A stretch of 64,000 nt of DNA from Mycobacterium basiliense (GCF_900292015.1 NZ_LR130759.1:2976001-3040000); one strand, 5' to 3'; positions 52,150 to 61,178 are shown, counted from the first letter of the stretch. Notes: generated by a model not told the origin, from the letters alone. Translations and numbers: made by a program.

Positions 52150-53490
52150 GTGAGCGACAGAGGGCTCGGCTACGCCCGCAACGGCGATGTTCGCCTGGCC
52201 TACCGAGTGTTCGGTGAGTCGGGGCCGACGGTTGTCTGGGCCCCCGGGTGGATGATCGGCAATGTCGACACGATGGATCATCCCGACAGCCCCTATGCGC
52301 GTCTCATCGAACTCATGTCCCAAATAACCCAATTCGTCGTCTGGGATCGGCGGGGCACCGGCCTGTCGGATCCGGCGACGCACCTGCTGTCGCTGGACGA
52401 ACGCATGGACGATCTTTCCGCGGTTTTGCACGCGGTCGGGGGAGACCGGCCAACGCTGGTCGGCTCCGGGGAGGGAGGTGCAATCACCCTGTTGTTCGCC
52501 GCCACCTTTCCGGAAGGACTTCGATCACTGGTGCTGTGGGGTACGGCGGCGCGGTACTCGCAGGACCTTCCCGATTTCCCATGGGGGTTCACCCCGGCCG
52601 AGCTCCAAGCACAGTTGGACGACATCGACAACCATTGGGGAGAAGGCGCGCTTTTCGAGCTCTTCCACGGGGAGGCATCCGACGTTGCCGGTGCACGGGA
52701 AATGTTCGGAAAACTGCAGCGCTCCACGATGAGTCCGGCGATGGCCAAGCTTTGGTGGCGCGCCCTGACGGAGGTGGATGTCCGCGGGGTTCTTCGCTCG
52801 GTGCGGACCCCCACCCTTGTGCTGGCTCGTCCGGGTGATCGGTTGGTGCCGGCCGAAGCCGCGGCCGCGCTGGCCGCGGATCTACCACATGCCGAATTTC
52901 ATTCCTTGCCGCCGGGCCCGCACAACGGCGCCGACATTATCGACGAACTCGTTTCGCACACACTAAATTTCGTTTGCGATACTCCGAGCGCGCCGACCCA
53001 AGAACGAGTACTCAAGACGGTGATGTTTACCGACATCGTCGGTTCGACAGAAAAGCTCAGCGCGCGTGGCGACGCACATTGGCGACATCAACTCGATAAC
53101 CACGACAGAGTGGTCGACTACCTACTGTCTCGATACGGTGGCATCCGGGCCAATCACACTGGCGACGGCATATTTGCCCTGTTCGACGCCCCCACTCGAG
53201 CGGTGCGGTGTGCACTTGACCTGGTACCAGCCCTCGCCACACGGGCCATACCGATCCGCGTCGGTGTGCATACCGGAGAATGTGAGAGGCGTGGCCCGGA
53301 ATGGAGCGGCATGGCGGTTCATACCGGTGCCCGCATCGGCGCATTGGCCGGCGCTGGCGAAGTATTTGCCAGCCGCACCGTGCGCGACCTATCGGTCGGG
53401 TCGGGCCTGGTGTTTGAGAACCTTGGCCCGCACCGGCTCAAAGGCCTGCCCGAAGAAATCGATGTCTGCCGGGTAACAATTGGAAACTGA
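52150..53490 (+). CDS. Alpha/beta-hydrolase/class III adenylyl cyclase fusion (LipJ/Rv1900c-like)
   Basis: This protein has 446 residues. Residues 1-285 form an alpha/beta-hydrolase domain (APGWMIGNVDTMDHPD, VVWDRRGTGLSDPATHL), but the nucleophile elbow reads LVGSGEGGAI where relatives have GxSxGG. The Ser position is Gly, so hydrolase activity is doubtful. Residues about 295-446 are a cyclase domain with metal-binding Asp residues in VMFTDIVGSTEKLS and NHTGDGIFALFD; Asn replaces the usual substrate Lys, as described for Rv1900c. Regulation by a hydrophobic ligand in the N-terminal domain is plausible. The GTG start is chosen because upstream sequence lacks domain similarity. Confidence 0.85.
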   Translation: MSDRGLGYARNGDVRLAYRVFGESGPTVVWAPGWMIGNVDTMDHPDSPYARLIELMSQITQFVVWDRRGTGLSDPATHLLSLDERMDDLSAVLHAVGGDRPTLVGSGEGGAITLLFAATFPEGLRSLVLWGTAARYSQDLPDFPWGFTPAELQAQLDDIDNHWGEGALFELFHGEASDVAGAREMFGKLQRSTMSPAMAKLWWRALTEVDVRGVLRSVRTPTLVLARPGDRLVPAEAAAALAADLPHAEFHSLPPGPHNGADIIDELVSHTLNFVCDTPSAPTQERVLKTVMFTDIVGSTEKLSARGDAHWRHQLDNHDRVVDYLLSRYGGIRANHTGDGIFALFDAPTRAVRCALDLVPALATRAIPIRVGVHTGECERRGPEWSGMAVHTGARIGALAGAGEVFASRTVRDLSVGSGLVFENLGPHRLKGLPEEIDVCRVTIGN

Positions 53491-53494
53491 CCAC

Positions 53495-53863
53495 ATGGGC
53501 TGGTTTCAACGAGCGCGTAAATCTACTGCGGGCCAACGGATCACGCGGGCCGATCGCCGTAGGACCAGCGACCTACTGGCCGAACTCAACGCGATCGACA
53601 CAGGGCGGGAGCGGCTCGCCCGCGAAGGGTTGGCGGGGGTCGCGACGATCGTCGCAATCCATCGGGATGTGGCAACGACGACGCTGGGAACGTGGCACGA
53701 GTTCGAATTGGATGTCCAGCTACCACGGCGCGCCGCCTACCGCACGACACGGCGCATTGCGATCGAGCTGTCGACAGCGCCACATCTCACGATCGGCGCC
53801 CAGGTGCCGGTGCGGGTGGATCCGCGTGACCGGTCCCAAATCCTGGTGGTGGCCAGGCTATAG
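53495..53863 (+). CDS. Conserved hypothetical protein
   Basis: The 122-residue protein has a basic N-terminus (MGWFQRARKSTAGQRITRAD). A beta-rich domain follows (GLAGVATIVAIHRDVATTT, HEFELDVQLP and VPVRVDPRDRSQILVVA) resembling short mycobacterial proteins with an OB- or barrel-like core. The ATG is 4 bases after the cyclase stop, so co-transcription is likely. An in-frame TTG at 53480 is possible. Function unknown. Confidence 0.65.
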   Translation: MGWFQRARKSTAGQRITRADRRRTSDLLAELNAIDTGRERLAREGLAGVATIVAIHRDVATTTLGTWHEFELDVQLPRRAAYRTTRRIAIELSTAPHLTIGAQVPVRVDPRDRSQILVVARL

Positions 53864-53894
53864 GGGCAACACAGCGCCCGCAGGCGTGCGTGTT

Positions 53895-54731
53895 TTACCC
53901 CCAGATACGCACAAAATCGACACGCATCTCGGCCGGGTAGCTCCCCGGGCCCGGGTCGCCGCCACCCGAGCCAGCAACCGCAAGGTTCAACACTGGAAAC
54001 ATCGTGTAGTCAGGGTCATTGAACGGCCAATCAGGAATTGAGCGCGCCTCCACCGTGAAGTACGGCGGAGCTCCGTCAACGTAGTCCTGCCAGAACCTGA
54101 TGCCGGTCTCGTCCCATTGGCATCGCCACGTGTGCCATCCGTTATCCAAGGCAACGTTGCGGGTCCTCCACTCCGAGCCGTTGGCCTCCGCGTGCACCGT
54201 GGTTGCCGAGGGCCAACTCCCGTTGCCATACCACTCGACGATGTCAATTTCGCCACGATCCTCGTTACCCAACCACCACACGGGCCAGCAGCCTGCCGTC
54301 AAGCAGTCGAACTTGATCCGGGCTTCCCAGGTATGGCCGATGCCGCCTCGCCACGGACTCTGGATTTTGCCGGCATAGTAGGTATCGCCATCCTTTGCGG
54401 CGCGGATGACCAGGTTCGAGTTGCCGTCGAGGAATACGTTTTGCCGGTCGTCGCGGTACTGCCCGACGTTTTCGGGTTGCTCCCAGTACGTCGGGTCCTT
54501 CATCTCCTCGCGCGCTCGCGCCACGATCCACTTCGACGGATCGGGGGCCGATCCGGCCGGACCGTCGAACTCGTCATGGAAGAGATACGGTCCCGATTGG
54601 TCATTGGGCGCCGGCGCCGCGGGCATACCTCGTTGAGACGGGCCGGCACTCGCTTCCGGGACGGGCATGGCGGCGGCCAGCACACCAAAGCCGGCCATCA
54701 GCATCATCTGACGACGATCCATATCGGCCAT
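53895..54731 (-). CDS. Glycoside hydrolase family 16 (beta-glucanase-like), exported
   Basis: This 278-residue GH16 enzyme has an N-terminal signal with a twin-arginine look (MDRRQMMLMAGFGVLAAAMP). The catalytic core is DRGEIDIVEWYGNG, where the ExDxxE residues are intact, with FHDEFDGPAG, WEARIKFD and WPVWWLGN before it. It would cleave beta-1,3 or mixed beta-glucans outside the cell. Rv0315 is a comparable secreted M. tuberculosis protein. It is convergent with the preceding hypothetical gene. Confidence 0.88.
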   Translation of the reverse strand: MADMDRRQMMLMAGFGVLAAAMPVPEASAGPSQRGMPAAPAPNDQSGPYLFHDEFDGPAGSAPDPSKWIVARAREEMKDPTYWEQPENVGQYRDDRQNVFLDGNSNLVIRAAKDGDTYYAGKIQSPWRGGIGHTWEARIKFDCLTAGCWPVWWLGNEDRGEIDIVEWYGNGSWPSATTVHAEANGSEWRTRNVALDNGWHTWRCQWDETGIRFWQDYVDGAPPYFTVEARSIPDWPFNDPDYTMFPVLNLAVAGSGGGDPGPGSYPAEMRVDFVRIWG

Positions 54732-54798
54732 AACCAGGCACGATAGCAGCCCGGCGCGCCGCCCGAAAGCGTTGTTTTGAGTCCGATGGGTGCTGCGT

Positions 54799-55812
54799 CT
54801 AGCCGGCTACTTTGACCACCAGCTTGCCGACGTTCGTGCCGTCGAACAGCATGTTGATGGCGGTGGGCAACTGCTCGAAACCTGCCACGACGGTTTCCAG
54901 CGGAGTAAGTCTGCCCTCAGCAATCAAGCCGGCGATCTCCGCGGTTGCCTCGGGTGCTCGACCAAGGTGATCGAGGATGATGAAGCCCTGCAGGGTGGCG
55001 CGCTGAACGAGCAGATTGCCGAACGCGCGAGGGCCGGCCGGCGGATCGACCGAGTTGTAGCCGGAAATGAGGCCGCACAGCGCGACCCGCGCTCGAATGC
55101 TGAGGCGCGCGAAGATCGCGTCCATGATGTCGCCGCCGACATTTTCGAAGTCGACGTCGATCCCGTCGGGCGTCGCCGCGGCCAGTTGGGCCGCCCAATC
55201 GTCCGCCCGGTGGTCGACGGCAGCATCGAAGCCCAGCCGTTCAGTGAGCAGCGCGCACTTTTGCGGTCCGCCGGCGATCCCGATGACGCGGGCCCCATCG
55301 GCCTTGGCAAGCTGACCGGCCACCGATCCGACGGCCCCTGCTGCCGCCGAAACGACCACCGTCTCGCCGGGGCGCGGTTTGCCGATGTCACGGATGCCGA
55401 TCCAGGCCGTGAGCCCGGTCATCCCCAGCGCACCGAGGTAGGCGCTGGGGGAGACGCCCTCGGCCACGTTGACCGGCAACAACGGCATGGTCTCCGAGGC
55501 GACCGCATACTCCTGCCAGCCGACGAGGCCCTGCACCGTTTGACCGACCCGGTAGTTCGGGTTTCTCGAGGCAACGACCTCACCCAACCCGGCCGCTCTC
55601 ATCACCTCGCCGATGCCGACAGGCGGAAGATAGGAGGGCATGTCGTTGATCCATGCGCGGTTGGTTGGATCTAGTGAGATCCAGTCGACGCGTACCAGCG
55701 CCTCCCCCTCGCCGATCTCGGGGATCGGCGCCTCGCTGAGTTCGAAAGTTTCGGGACCGATGCGTCCGGTGGGCCGCGCGCGAAGCAGGAATCGGCGATT
55801 TCGGTCGGTCAT
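54799..55812 (-). CDS. NADP-dependent medium-chain oxidoreductase (CurA/alkenal reductase-like)
   Basis: This 337-residue zinc-free medium-chain dehydrogenase/reductase has VRVDWISLDPTNRAWIND, LGALGMTGLTAWIGIRDIG, and the nucleotide motif VVVSAAAGAVGSVAGQLAKA. VDFENVGGDIMDAIF and GFIILDHLGRAPE are also signatures of the 2-alkenal/curcumin reductase branch. It reduces activated double bonds with NADPH. The chosen ATG gives the family length; the frame is open to 55908. It is divergent from the methyltransferase gene. Confidence 0.87.
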   Translation of the reverse strand: MTDRNRRFLLRARPTGRIGPETFELSEAPIPEIGEGEALVRVDWISLDPTNRAWINDMPSYLPPVGIGEVMRAAGLGEVVASRNPNYRVGQTVQGLVGWQEYAVASETMPLLPVNVAEGVSPSAYLGALGMTGLTAWIGIRDIGKPRPGETVVVSAAAGAVGSVAGQLAKADGARVIGIAGGPQKCALLTERLGFDAAVDHRADDWAAQLAAATPDGIDVDFENVGGDIMDAIFARLSIRARVALCGLISGYNSVDPPAGPRAFGNLLVQRATLQGFIILDHLGRAPEATAEIAGLIAEGRLTPLETVVAGFEQLPTAINMLFDGTNVGKLVVKVAG

Positions 55813-55898
55813 GCCCGCACCGTACCCCACCCGAATCCGCCGACATATGCCCTGCGCTTCGTTTGGGTCGGGCTGGCGGTGATCTCGGCATTCGGTGC

Positions 55899-55911
55899 TA
55901 TAACGCATCTA
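55899..55911 (+). promoter_or_regulatory. Candidate -10 element for leaderless methyltransferase transcript
   Basis: TATAAC at 55899-55904 ends 6 bases before the ATG at 55911, so transcription would begin at or next to the start codon. No ribosome site is present. Confidence 0.45.
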
Positions 55912-56777
55912 TGGCAGGTAGGCCGGGAATGGGTTCTAGTGATGCGCATGTGATCACCCATGTGTCCGATACGGCTCGGTGGACGGCGTTGCATCGGGCG
56001 ACCGAGACCGAACGCCCCGACGCGCTGTTCCACGACCACCTCGCCAAACGTCTCGCCGGCGAACGGGGCCGTGCCATCGTCGCGGCCGTGCCACGTACCA
56101 CCCGCAATGGTTGGTGGCTGGTTGCGCGCACCAAGATCATCGATGACGCGATTTCTCAGGCGATCACCGACGGCTGTGACCGGGTAGTGAATCTGGCCGC
56201 CGGCTTGGACACCCGACCATATCGCCTGGATCTGCCTCCCGATTTCAGCTGGATTGAGGCAGATCTGCCCCAGTTGCTCACGGAGAAAGCCCGGCTGCTT
56301 TGCGACCAGACACCACGCTGCCAGCTGACCCAAAGCGCCGTAGACCTGGCCGATTCGCGCGCACGGGACGCATTTCTTACCGTCGCTCTCAACGGCGCCA
56401 ACAAGGCATTGGTTCTGACCGAAGGCCTATTGATGTATCTCGAAGAGAGCGACGTCGTTGCGCTTTCGGAGGCAATACGGCAACCCGCAGTCGGTTGGTG
56501 GATGTTGGATTTCGCCAGTCCCGGTCTGACGAAAATGATGAACAAGAAGATGGCCGGCATGCTGCGTAATGCGCCCTTCAAGTTCGCACCCGGCGACGGA
56601 TTGGCCTTCTTTGAGAGCCTTGGCTGGCACGTTGCCGAGGCAGAATCACTGTTTGCCGCCGCGCGCCGCTTTCACCGGTTGCCGTGGTCGATGCGCCTAG
56701 TTCAGTGGCTGCCACAGCCGAATCCGCGGGAACCCGGCCGCCGGCCCTGGGGCGCGGTCACCCTGCTTACTCATTGA
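55911..56777 (+). CDS. SAM-dependent methyltransferase (leucine carboxyl methyltransferase/TIGR00027 family)
   Basis: The 288-residue protein has DTARWTALHRATETERPDALF at the N-terminus (key features: W-TA-R-A-E and RPDALF), the SAM motif VVNLAAGLDTRPYRLDLP, and WIEADLPQLLTEKA. VLTEGLLMYLEESDV follows. These are hallmarks of the large mycobacterial family of putative S-adenosylmethionine methyltransferases. Substrates are unknown. A likely leaderless start is supported by the nearby TATAAC. Confidence 0.88.
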   Translation: MAGRPGMGSSDAHVITHVSDTARWTALHRATETERPDALFHDHLAKRLAGERGRAIVAAVPRTTRNGWWLVARTKIIDDAISQAITDGCDRVVNLAAGLDTRPYRLDLPPDFSWIEADLPQLLTEKARLLCDQTPRCQLTQSAVDLADSRARDAFLTVALNGANKALVLTEGLLMYLEESDVVALSEAIRQPAVGWWMLDFASPGLTKMMNKKMAGMLRNAPFKFAPGDGLAFFESLGWHVAEAESLFAAARRFHRLPWSMRLVQWLPQPNPREPGRRPWGAVTLLTH

Positions 56778-57140
56778 GGCTCATTTCAACTCACCGAGCC
56801 GATTCCAACCGCACAACACCCCGAAACTGGTCCGTTGACGGCCTGAGTGCCGTTACCGCGCTCTCAGGATCGTCGCGGTGGGTCCGCCGGCCTAGGACCA
56901 CCCGCATTTCGCCGGCATATCCGCAAAACACCAGTTCAGCGAGGTTTTAGTGATCGATTTGTGCGTCGTTTGTGCGTCGGCGGGACAACCCTGTTGTGGG
57001 GGATAGATCGCATTACCGTCCAAAATTCACGGCTAATTCTCATGTTAAGACACGGTTTGATCACAGATTTGCTGGGAATGCTCGACAGCAGGTTGCACAA
57101 CGCAGACACCCGAGTCAGCCGATGAGAGGAGTTGACGATA
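56778..57140. other. Intergenic region with an 11-base tandem repeat
   Basis: About 360 bases with no supported gene. TTTGTGCGTCG occurs twice in direct tandem at 56958-56968 and 56969-56979. The stretch 57015-57070 is relatively rich in A+T and may hold the promoter of the following small gene. Confidence 0.5.
56958..56979 (+). repeat. 11-base tandem direct repeat
   Basis: TTTGTGCGTCG is present twice with no spacer, upstream of the small gene at 57141. Possible regulator site or replication slippage product. Confidence 0.6.
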
Positions 57141-57341
57141 GTGGCGAATGCATCAGGAGCGACGGTGATTTTTCTGCAATCACACCCCACCTGGGTTGCC
57201 GCCCAGCAGCGCGAACGTCGACGCTTCGAAGAGATGCAACGCCACCCCGCGTATTTGGCATATGTAGCCCGGCAGCGCGCCGCCGCAAATGGTGGCGACG
57301 TGGGCACCAGTGCCTGGTCAAGTGCGGACTCGCCCGCCTGA
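57141..57341 (+). CDS. Small conserved hypothetical protein
   Basis: The 66-residue protein starts at a GTG with GAGAGGAG about 9 nt before it. It contains a helical, charged segment (WVAAQQRERRRFEEMQRHP) followed by AYLAYVARQRAAANGG. No signal peptide or membrane segment. The frame also opens with a TTG at 57132, too close to the ribosome site. Function unknown; the M48 peptidase gene follows on the same strand after 115 bases. Confidence 0.65.
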   Translation: MANASGATVIFLQSHPTWVAAQQRERRRFEEMQRHPAYLAYVARQRAAANGGDVGTSAWSSADSPA

Positions 57342-57456
57342 CGTCTGGACAATCTGTAGTTATTGCACTTCCGTTAGGCCGCGTTCGGCAGAAATAGCGC
57401 TCCCGCCCAATCTCCGTATTCTGAAACGGACTACCAGAAGAGCGTAAGAGAGCGCC

Positions 57457-58512
57457 ATGTCTCAACACCCCGCTACTGCCCGCGCCACATTTCCGGGGAT
57501 TAGTTCACGTGCGTGGGAACATCCTGCGGACCGGACCGCATTGTCGGCGCTGCGTCGCCTCAAAGGTTTCGACCAGATTCTGAAACTGCTGTCGGGGATG
57601 CTGCGGGAGCGCCAGCACCGGCTGCTCTACCTGGCCAGCGCGGCACGCGTGGGCCAACGACAGTTCGCCGATCTCGACGCGCTGCTCGAAGAATGCGTGG
57701 ACGTCCTGGACGCACCGACCAAACCCGACCTGTTTGTCGCCCAATCGCCGGCAGCGAGCGCTTACACCATCGGCATGGACCACCCGTTCATCGTGATCAC
57801 GTCCGGACTCTACGACCTCCTGACTCATGACGAACTGCGCTTCGTGGTGGGCCATGAGCTCGGCCACGCGCTGTCCGGTCACGCCGTATATCGCACCATG
57901 ATGATGCATCTGATGCGGTTGGCGCGGTCGTTCGGCTACCTGCCGATCGGCGGCTGGGCGTTGCGTGCCATAGTCGCCGCGCTGTTGGAATGGCAGCGCA
58001 AATCGGAGCTGTCCGGAGACCGCGCCGGGCTGCTGTGTTGTCAAGATTTGGACACCGCAATGCGCGTGGAAATGAAGCTCGCCGGCGGCGGTCGGTTGGA
58101 CAAGCTGGACTCGGAGGCGTTCTTGGCCCAGGCGGCCGATTACGAACGGTCCGGCGACATGCGTGACGGGGTCCTCAAACTGCTCAATCTTGAGCTACAG
58201 ACCCATCCGTTTTCGGTGCTGCGGGCGGCGGCGTTGTCCAAGTGGGTGGACAGCGGTGGCTACGGGTTGGTGATGTCGGGCCGCTATCCGCGACGAACCG
58301 ACGACGAGCGCGCCTCGTTGTCCGACGACATCGGCGAGACCGCTCGCCACTACAAGGACGAGTTCGACCAGTCCGATGATCCGCTGATCAAAGGCATTCG
58401 GGACGGTCTCGGCGGCCTCGTCGATGGCGTGGGACGGGCCGCGACGAGTGCCGCGGGCTCGTTGGGTCGCAAGATCAACGAGTGGCGGCAAACCCCCAGG
58501 GCAAATCCCTAG
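57457..58512 (+). CDS. M48-family zinc metalloprotease (Rv1977-like)
   Basis: The 351-residue protein has the zinc motif VVGHELGHALSGHA (HExxH) at about residue 132, with the third ligand Glu in KSELSGDRAGLL (ExxxD). It lacks the N-terminal membrane segments of HtpX, but hydrophobic stretches around YLPIGGWALRAIVAALL may associate with the membrane. The C-terminus (DGLGGLVDGVGRAATSAAG) is Gly-rich and amphipathic. In M. tuberculosis Rv1977 (348 residues) lies just past the mce3 region. It probably degrades or clips membrane or exported proteins. Confidence 0.88.
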   Translation: MSQHPATARATFPGISSRAWEHPADRTALSALRRLKGFDQILKLLSGMLRERQHRLLYLASAARVGQRQFADLDALLEECVDVLDAPTKPDLFVAQSPAASAYTIGMDHPFIVITSGLYDLLTHDELRFVVGHELGHALSGHAVYRTMMMHLMRLARSFGYLPIGGWALRAIVAALLEWQRKSELSGDRAGLLCCQDLDTAMRVEMKLAGGGRLDKLDSEAFLAQAADYERSGDMRDGVLKLLNLELQTHPFSVLRAAALSKWVDSGGYGLVMSGRYPRRTDDERASLSDDIGETARHYKDEFDQSDDPLIKGIRDGLGGLVDGVGRAATSAAGSLGRKINEWRQTPRANP

Positions 58513-58597
58513 GTAGCGGCTCGATTCGCCCGACCCGGTCGGGGTGAACGCGGCTCGCTTCGGCCGGTCGGTCGCCCGGCCAGGGCCTTCGCACCGG

Positions 58598-59293
58598 TTA
58601 GAGCTTGCCCGCGACGAAGTCGGCCGCCTGGTTGGCCATCCCATCCTGGATATACGCGCTGGCCAGATGCTGCGGCCAGTTCTGCTTCCAGGTATTCGGA
58701 TCGGTCGGATTGCAGACCGGATCAGATCCGTGGCACAACTCGATGGTCCTGTCGTTGTAGATCGGGCTGAAGTTTGTGATCGGGCCCACCCACTGACTTC
58801 CGTTACCGAACAACGCGACAGCGGCGATGTGCTCATCGGTACCCGCTGGCAGCGGGTTGTCGAATCCGAATGCGGACATGGGCACTGCGAGCACCACATC
58901 GGTGACGGCGGCGCCGAGCGAGTAACCACCCAACACCAGGCGGGTGTCGGGGCAGGAGTTGGCCATGTATTGAACGTGCCGGCTCATGTCGTTCGCGCCG
59001 ACGTCTACTTCCGTATCGGCGGGGTACTTCACCGCGTACGTGCCCATGCTTTTGCCCCCGACCCTGGCGCTAAGAGCGTTGATGAAGGCGTTGCCGACCG
59101 CGCCCGGTCCCGGCGATTCGAATCGGCCGCGGGCAAAGACGACTTCCACTTGGGGACAATTGGCCGCCGCGGCCGACCGTGTTGCCCCCGGCGTCCCGGG
59201 CGGTAGCACCGCGGCAGCGACGGTCAGCATGGCGGGAATCGCAACCGCCGCCAGGCAAATACCAACCGCATTTCGGCCCAGTAGAGCGTGCAC
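58598..59293 (-). CDS. Secreted cutinase-family esterase (Cut2/Rv2301-like)
   Basis: The 231-residue secreted protein has an N-terminal signal peptide (AVGICLAAVAIPAMLTVAAA). The mature cutinase domain has CPQVEVVFARGRFE, VKYPADTEVDVGANDMS and the nucleophile motif LVLGGYSLGAAVTD, with Leu where fungal and many bacterial cutinases have Gln. The Asp and His of the triad lie in the DPVCNP and HLASAYIQ regions. Mycobacterial cutinases hydrolyse lipid esters outside the cell. It is convergent with the M48 protease gene. Confidence 0.9.
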   Translation of the reverse strand: MHALLGRNAVGICLAAVAIPAMLTVAAAVLPPGTPGATRSAAAANCPQVEVVFARGRFESPGPGAVGNAFINALSARVGGKSMGTYAVKYPADTEVDVGANDMSRHVQYMANSCPDTRLVLGGYSLGAAVTDVVLAVPMSAFGFDNPLPAGTDEHIAAVALFGNGSQWVGPITNFSPIYNDRTIELCHGSDPVCNPTDPNTWKQNWPQHLASAYIQDGMANQAADFVAGKL

Positions 59294-59475
59294 AGGAAAA
59301 TGGTAGCCATTGAGGCCCGTCGGTGCGCTGCCAATCTGCAGTCACCAAAATCGGCCCGAAATTCCGACCCGAAATCGACAAGGTCGCAATTCCGTCAGGG
59401 GGTCGCGCGTACCGATCGGAACACGTAACGCACCCGCATGGCCGCCGGGTCAGCGGACGGTAGCCTTGCGGAATC

Positions 59476-59706
59476 ATGACCGACATCGTCGTCGTCAAGG
59501 TCAAGCCGAATAGCCGTAAAGGGCCCCGGGTCGAGTCAGACTCCGACGCTGGGCTGATCATCTATGTGCGTGAGCCGGCGGCCGAGGGCAAGGCCAACGA
59601 GGCGGTCGCCCACCTGCTGGCCGCCCATCTGAAACTGTCGAGAAGCCGAGTCGAATTGGTCGCCGGCGCGCGCTCACGGCTCAAACGCTTTCGTATCAGG
59701 CCATAA
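59476..59706 (+). CDS. DUF167/YggU-family protein
   Basis: This 76-residue single-domain protein has VVVKVKPNSRKGPRVE, VYVREPAAEGKANEAVAHLL-like residues (here YVREPAAEGKANEAV) and SRSRVELVAGARSRLK. This matches the YggU fold found across bacteria and archaea; function unknown. The gene is complete and short for the window but well supported. Confidence 0.85.
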   Translation: MTDIVVVKVKPNSRKGPRVESDSDAGLIIYVREPAAEGKANEAVAHLLAAHLKLSRSRVELVAGARSRLKRFRIRP

Positions 59707-59806
59707 ATCGGCCACCACCCGCGAACACCCAAGACCTGCGCGGGTTTTGGCCAAGGCGTGTCTGGCACGTGATCTTGCCGCGACAGCGACCGACGATGCT
59801 CTTTTC

Positions 59807-60091
59807 ATGACAGCGCCGCTGGCGATCTTCGCGCTGGTGACAACACTGTGCATCGGTTACCACTTCGGTCGCCGAGCCGGGTCGATCACCTCGACCAGAC
59901 GCAGCCGCGCGCGCACGACGACGCTTGCCGGCGCGGCGGGCGGCCTGCTGGTGTTCCTTCTTGTTCGCCGTCTCCGCCGCAGCTTGCGCACCAGAGGGGT
60001 GATCGCCAACTCCATCGCTACCCGGGTGCTCCGAGCCTTCGACCCATTGGGGTTCCAGCGAGTTGTCGCCGCGCGGCTACTTGGTCGGTGA
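59807..60091 (+). CDS. Small membrane protein
   Basis: The 94-residue protein has two hydrophobic segments (APLAIFALVTTLCIGYHFG and TLAGAAGGLLVFLLVRRL) separated by a basic loop. The C-terminus is basic. A start upstream at 59747 is open but less likely. Function unknown; the following short gene is on the same strand. Confidence 0.6.
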   Translation: MTAPLAIFALVTTLCIGYHFGRRAGSITSTRRSRARTTTLAGAAGGLLVFLLVRRLRRSLRTRGVIANSIATRVLRAFDPLGFQRVVAARLLGR

Positions 60092-60123
60092 CTACCTCCG
60101 CAGGGCTCTACCCTGCAAGCAGT

Positions 60124-60351
60124 ATGTCGCCGCCGAACGAGGTTGCGCTGGCCGTCATAGGTGGTGGAAGGTGGCGTGCCCTCGCCGTGCGGGTCACGGT
60201 TGCTACGTTGGCATGTTGCGCGGCGCAACCATCCGCACATGCCGATCCGCCACCAACTCAGGTGATGACCGCGGTGCCCGTCAGTTCCACCGGCCAACCG
60301 ATCAATGGCTATCGAGAGGCCCCTGCCCCGGTCTGGTTCGCCGGAAACTGA
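60124..60351 (+). CDS. Small secreted protein
   Basis: This 75-residue product has a signal peptide (ALAVRVTVATLACCAAQPS) with a probable cleavage after AHA, leaving a short Pro-rich mature part (DPPPTQVMTAVPVS). It is 33 bases after the membrane protein gene. No known family. Confidence 0.55.
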   Translation: MSPPNEVALAVIGGGRWRALAVRVTVATLACCAAQPSAHADPPPTQVMTAVPVSSTGQPINGYREAPAPVWFAGN

Positions 60352-60369
60352 ACGACCGTGGATTGGGCG

Positions 60370-61143
60370 TCAACGGCCCTGCCAGTTGGGCTTGCGATTC
60401 TCCTGGCGTGCCCGAAAACCCTCGACCACGTCCCCAGTCGCGCCGGCCACCCTGCGCATTGTCTCCCCGAAGCGGACCGACTCCATCCAGCCCATATCGG
60501 CGGTTCGCCACGCCACCTCCTTGGTCGCCCGCTGGGCCAGCGGCGCGGCCTCGGTGAGCGTGCGGGCCCACGCCTTTGCCTCCGCCTGCAGGTCCTCGGG
60601 CTCGACCAGCTTCCACACCAGACCTATCTCCAGCGCGCGCTCGGCGCTAATCGGCTTTCCGGTCAGCAGCAGTTCCATGGCGTGCGCCCAGCGCACCCGT
60701 TGGGGGAGTCGGATCGCCCCAACGATGGTGGGAATACCGATTAACACCTCGCGGAAGGAGAACGTGGCCTCGGTGCTGGCGATCACGAAGTCACAGAACA
60801 AAACCCCCGTCAGCCCGTAGCCGACGCATGGCCCCTGCACCGCGGCTATGGTCGGCTTGAACAATTCCATGCCGGACTCGAAAGAATTGATGGTCGGCTT
60901 CTCCCAGAAGGTGCCGCCGAAGGTGCCAGCTGCCCCCTCGCCGTCGGTGAAGTCGATTCCGGCACAGTAGACGTCACCGTTGGCCGTCAAGATCCCGACC
61001 CAGGCGTCCTCCTCGTCGCGAAACCGATCCCAGGCCGCGTTCAGATCGCGCCGGAGCGTGCCGTTGATGCTGTTACCCGCCTCGGGGCGATTGAGCGTGA
61101 TGGTGGCGATGTGATCTTCCAGCTCATAGGTGGCCAGGCTCAT
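60370..61143 (-). CDS. Enoyl-CoA hydratase/isomerase family protein
   Basis: The 257-residue crotonase-fold protein has YELEDHIATITLNRPEAGNS at the N-terminus and VYCAGIDFTDGEGA for CoA binding. VQGPCVGYGLTGVLFCDFVIA follows. The first catalytic Glu position reads Thr, while FSFREVLIGI retains the second. It may be an isomerase or an acyl-CoA processing enzyme rather than a true hydratase. It is co-directional with katG upstream, separated by a strong hairpin, so probably an independent unit. Confidence 0.84.
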   Translation of the reverse strand: MSLATYELEDHIATITLNRPEAGNSINGTLRRDLNAAWDRFRDEEDAWVGILTANGDVYCAGIDFTDGEGAAGTFGGTFWEKPTINSFESGMELFKPTIAAVQGPCVGYGLTGVLFCDFVIASTEATFSFREVLIGIPTIVGAIRLPQRVRWAHAMELLLTGKPISAERALEIGLVWKLVEPEDLQAEAKAWARTLTEAAPLAQRATKEVAWRTADMGWMESVRFGETMRRVAGATGDVVEGFRARQENRKPNWQGR

Positions 61144-61178
61144 GGATGCACAGTAGTGCGCATCGGTGCCACCAAGGA

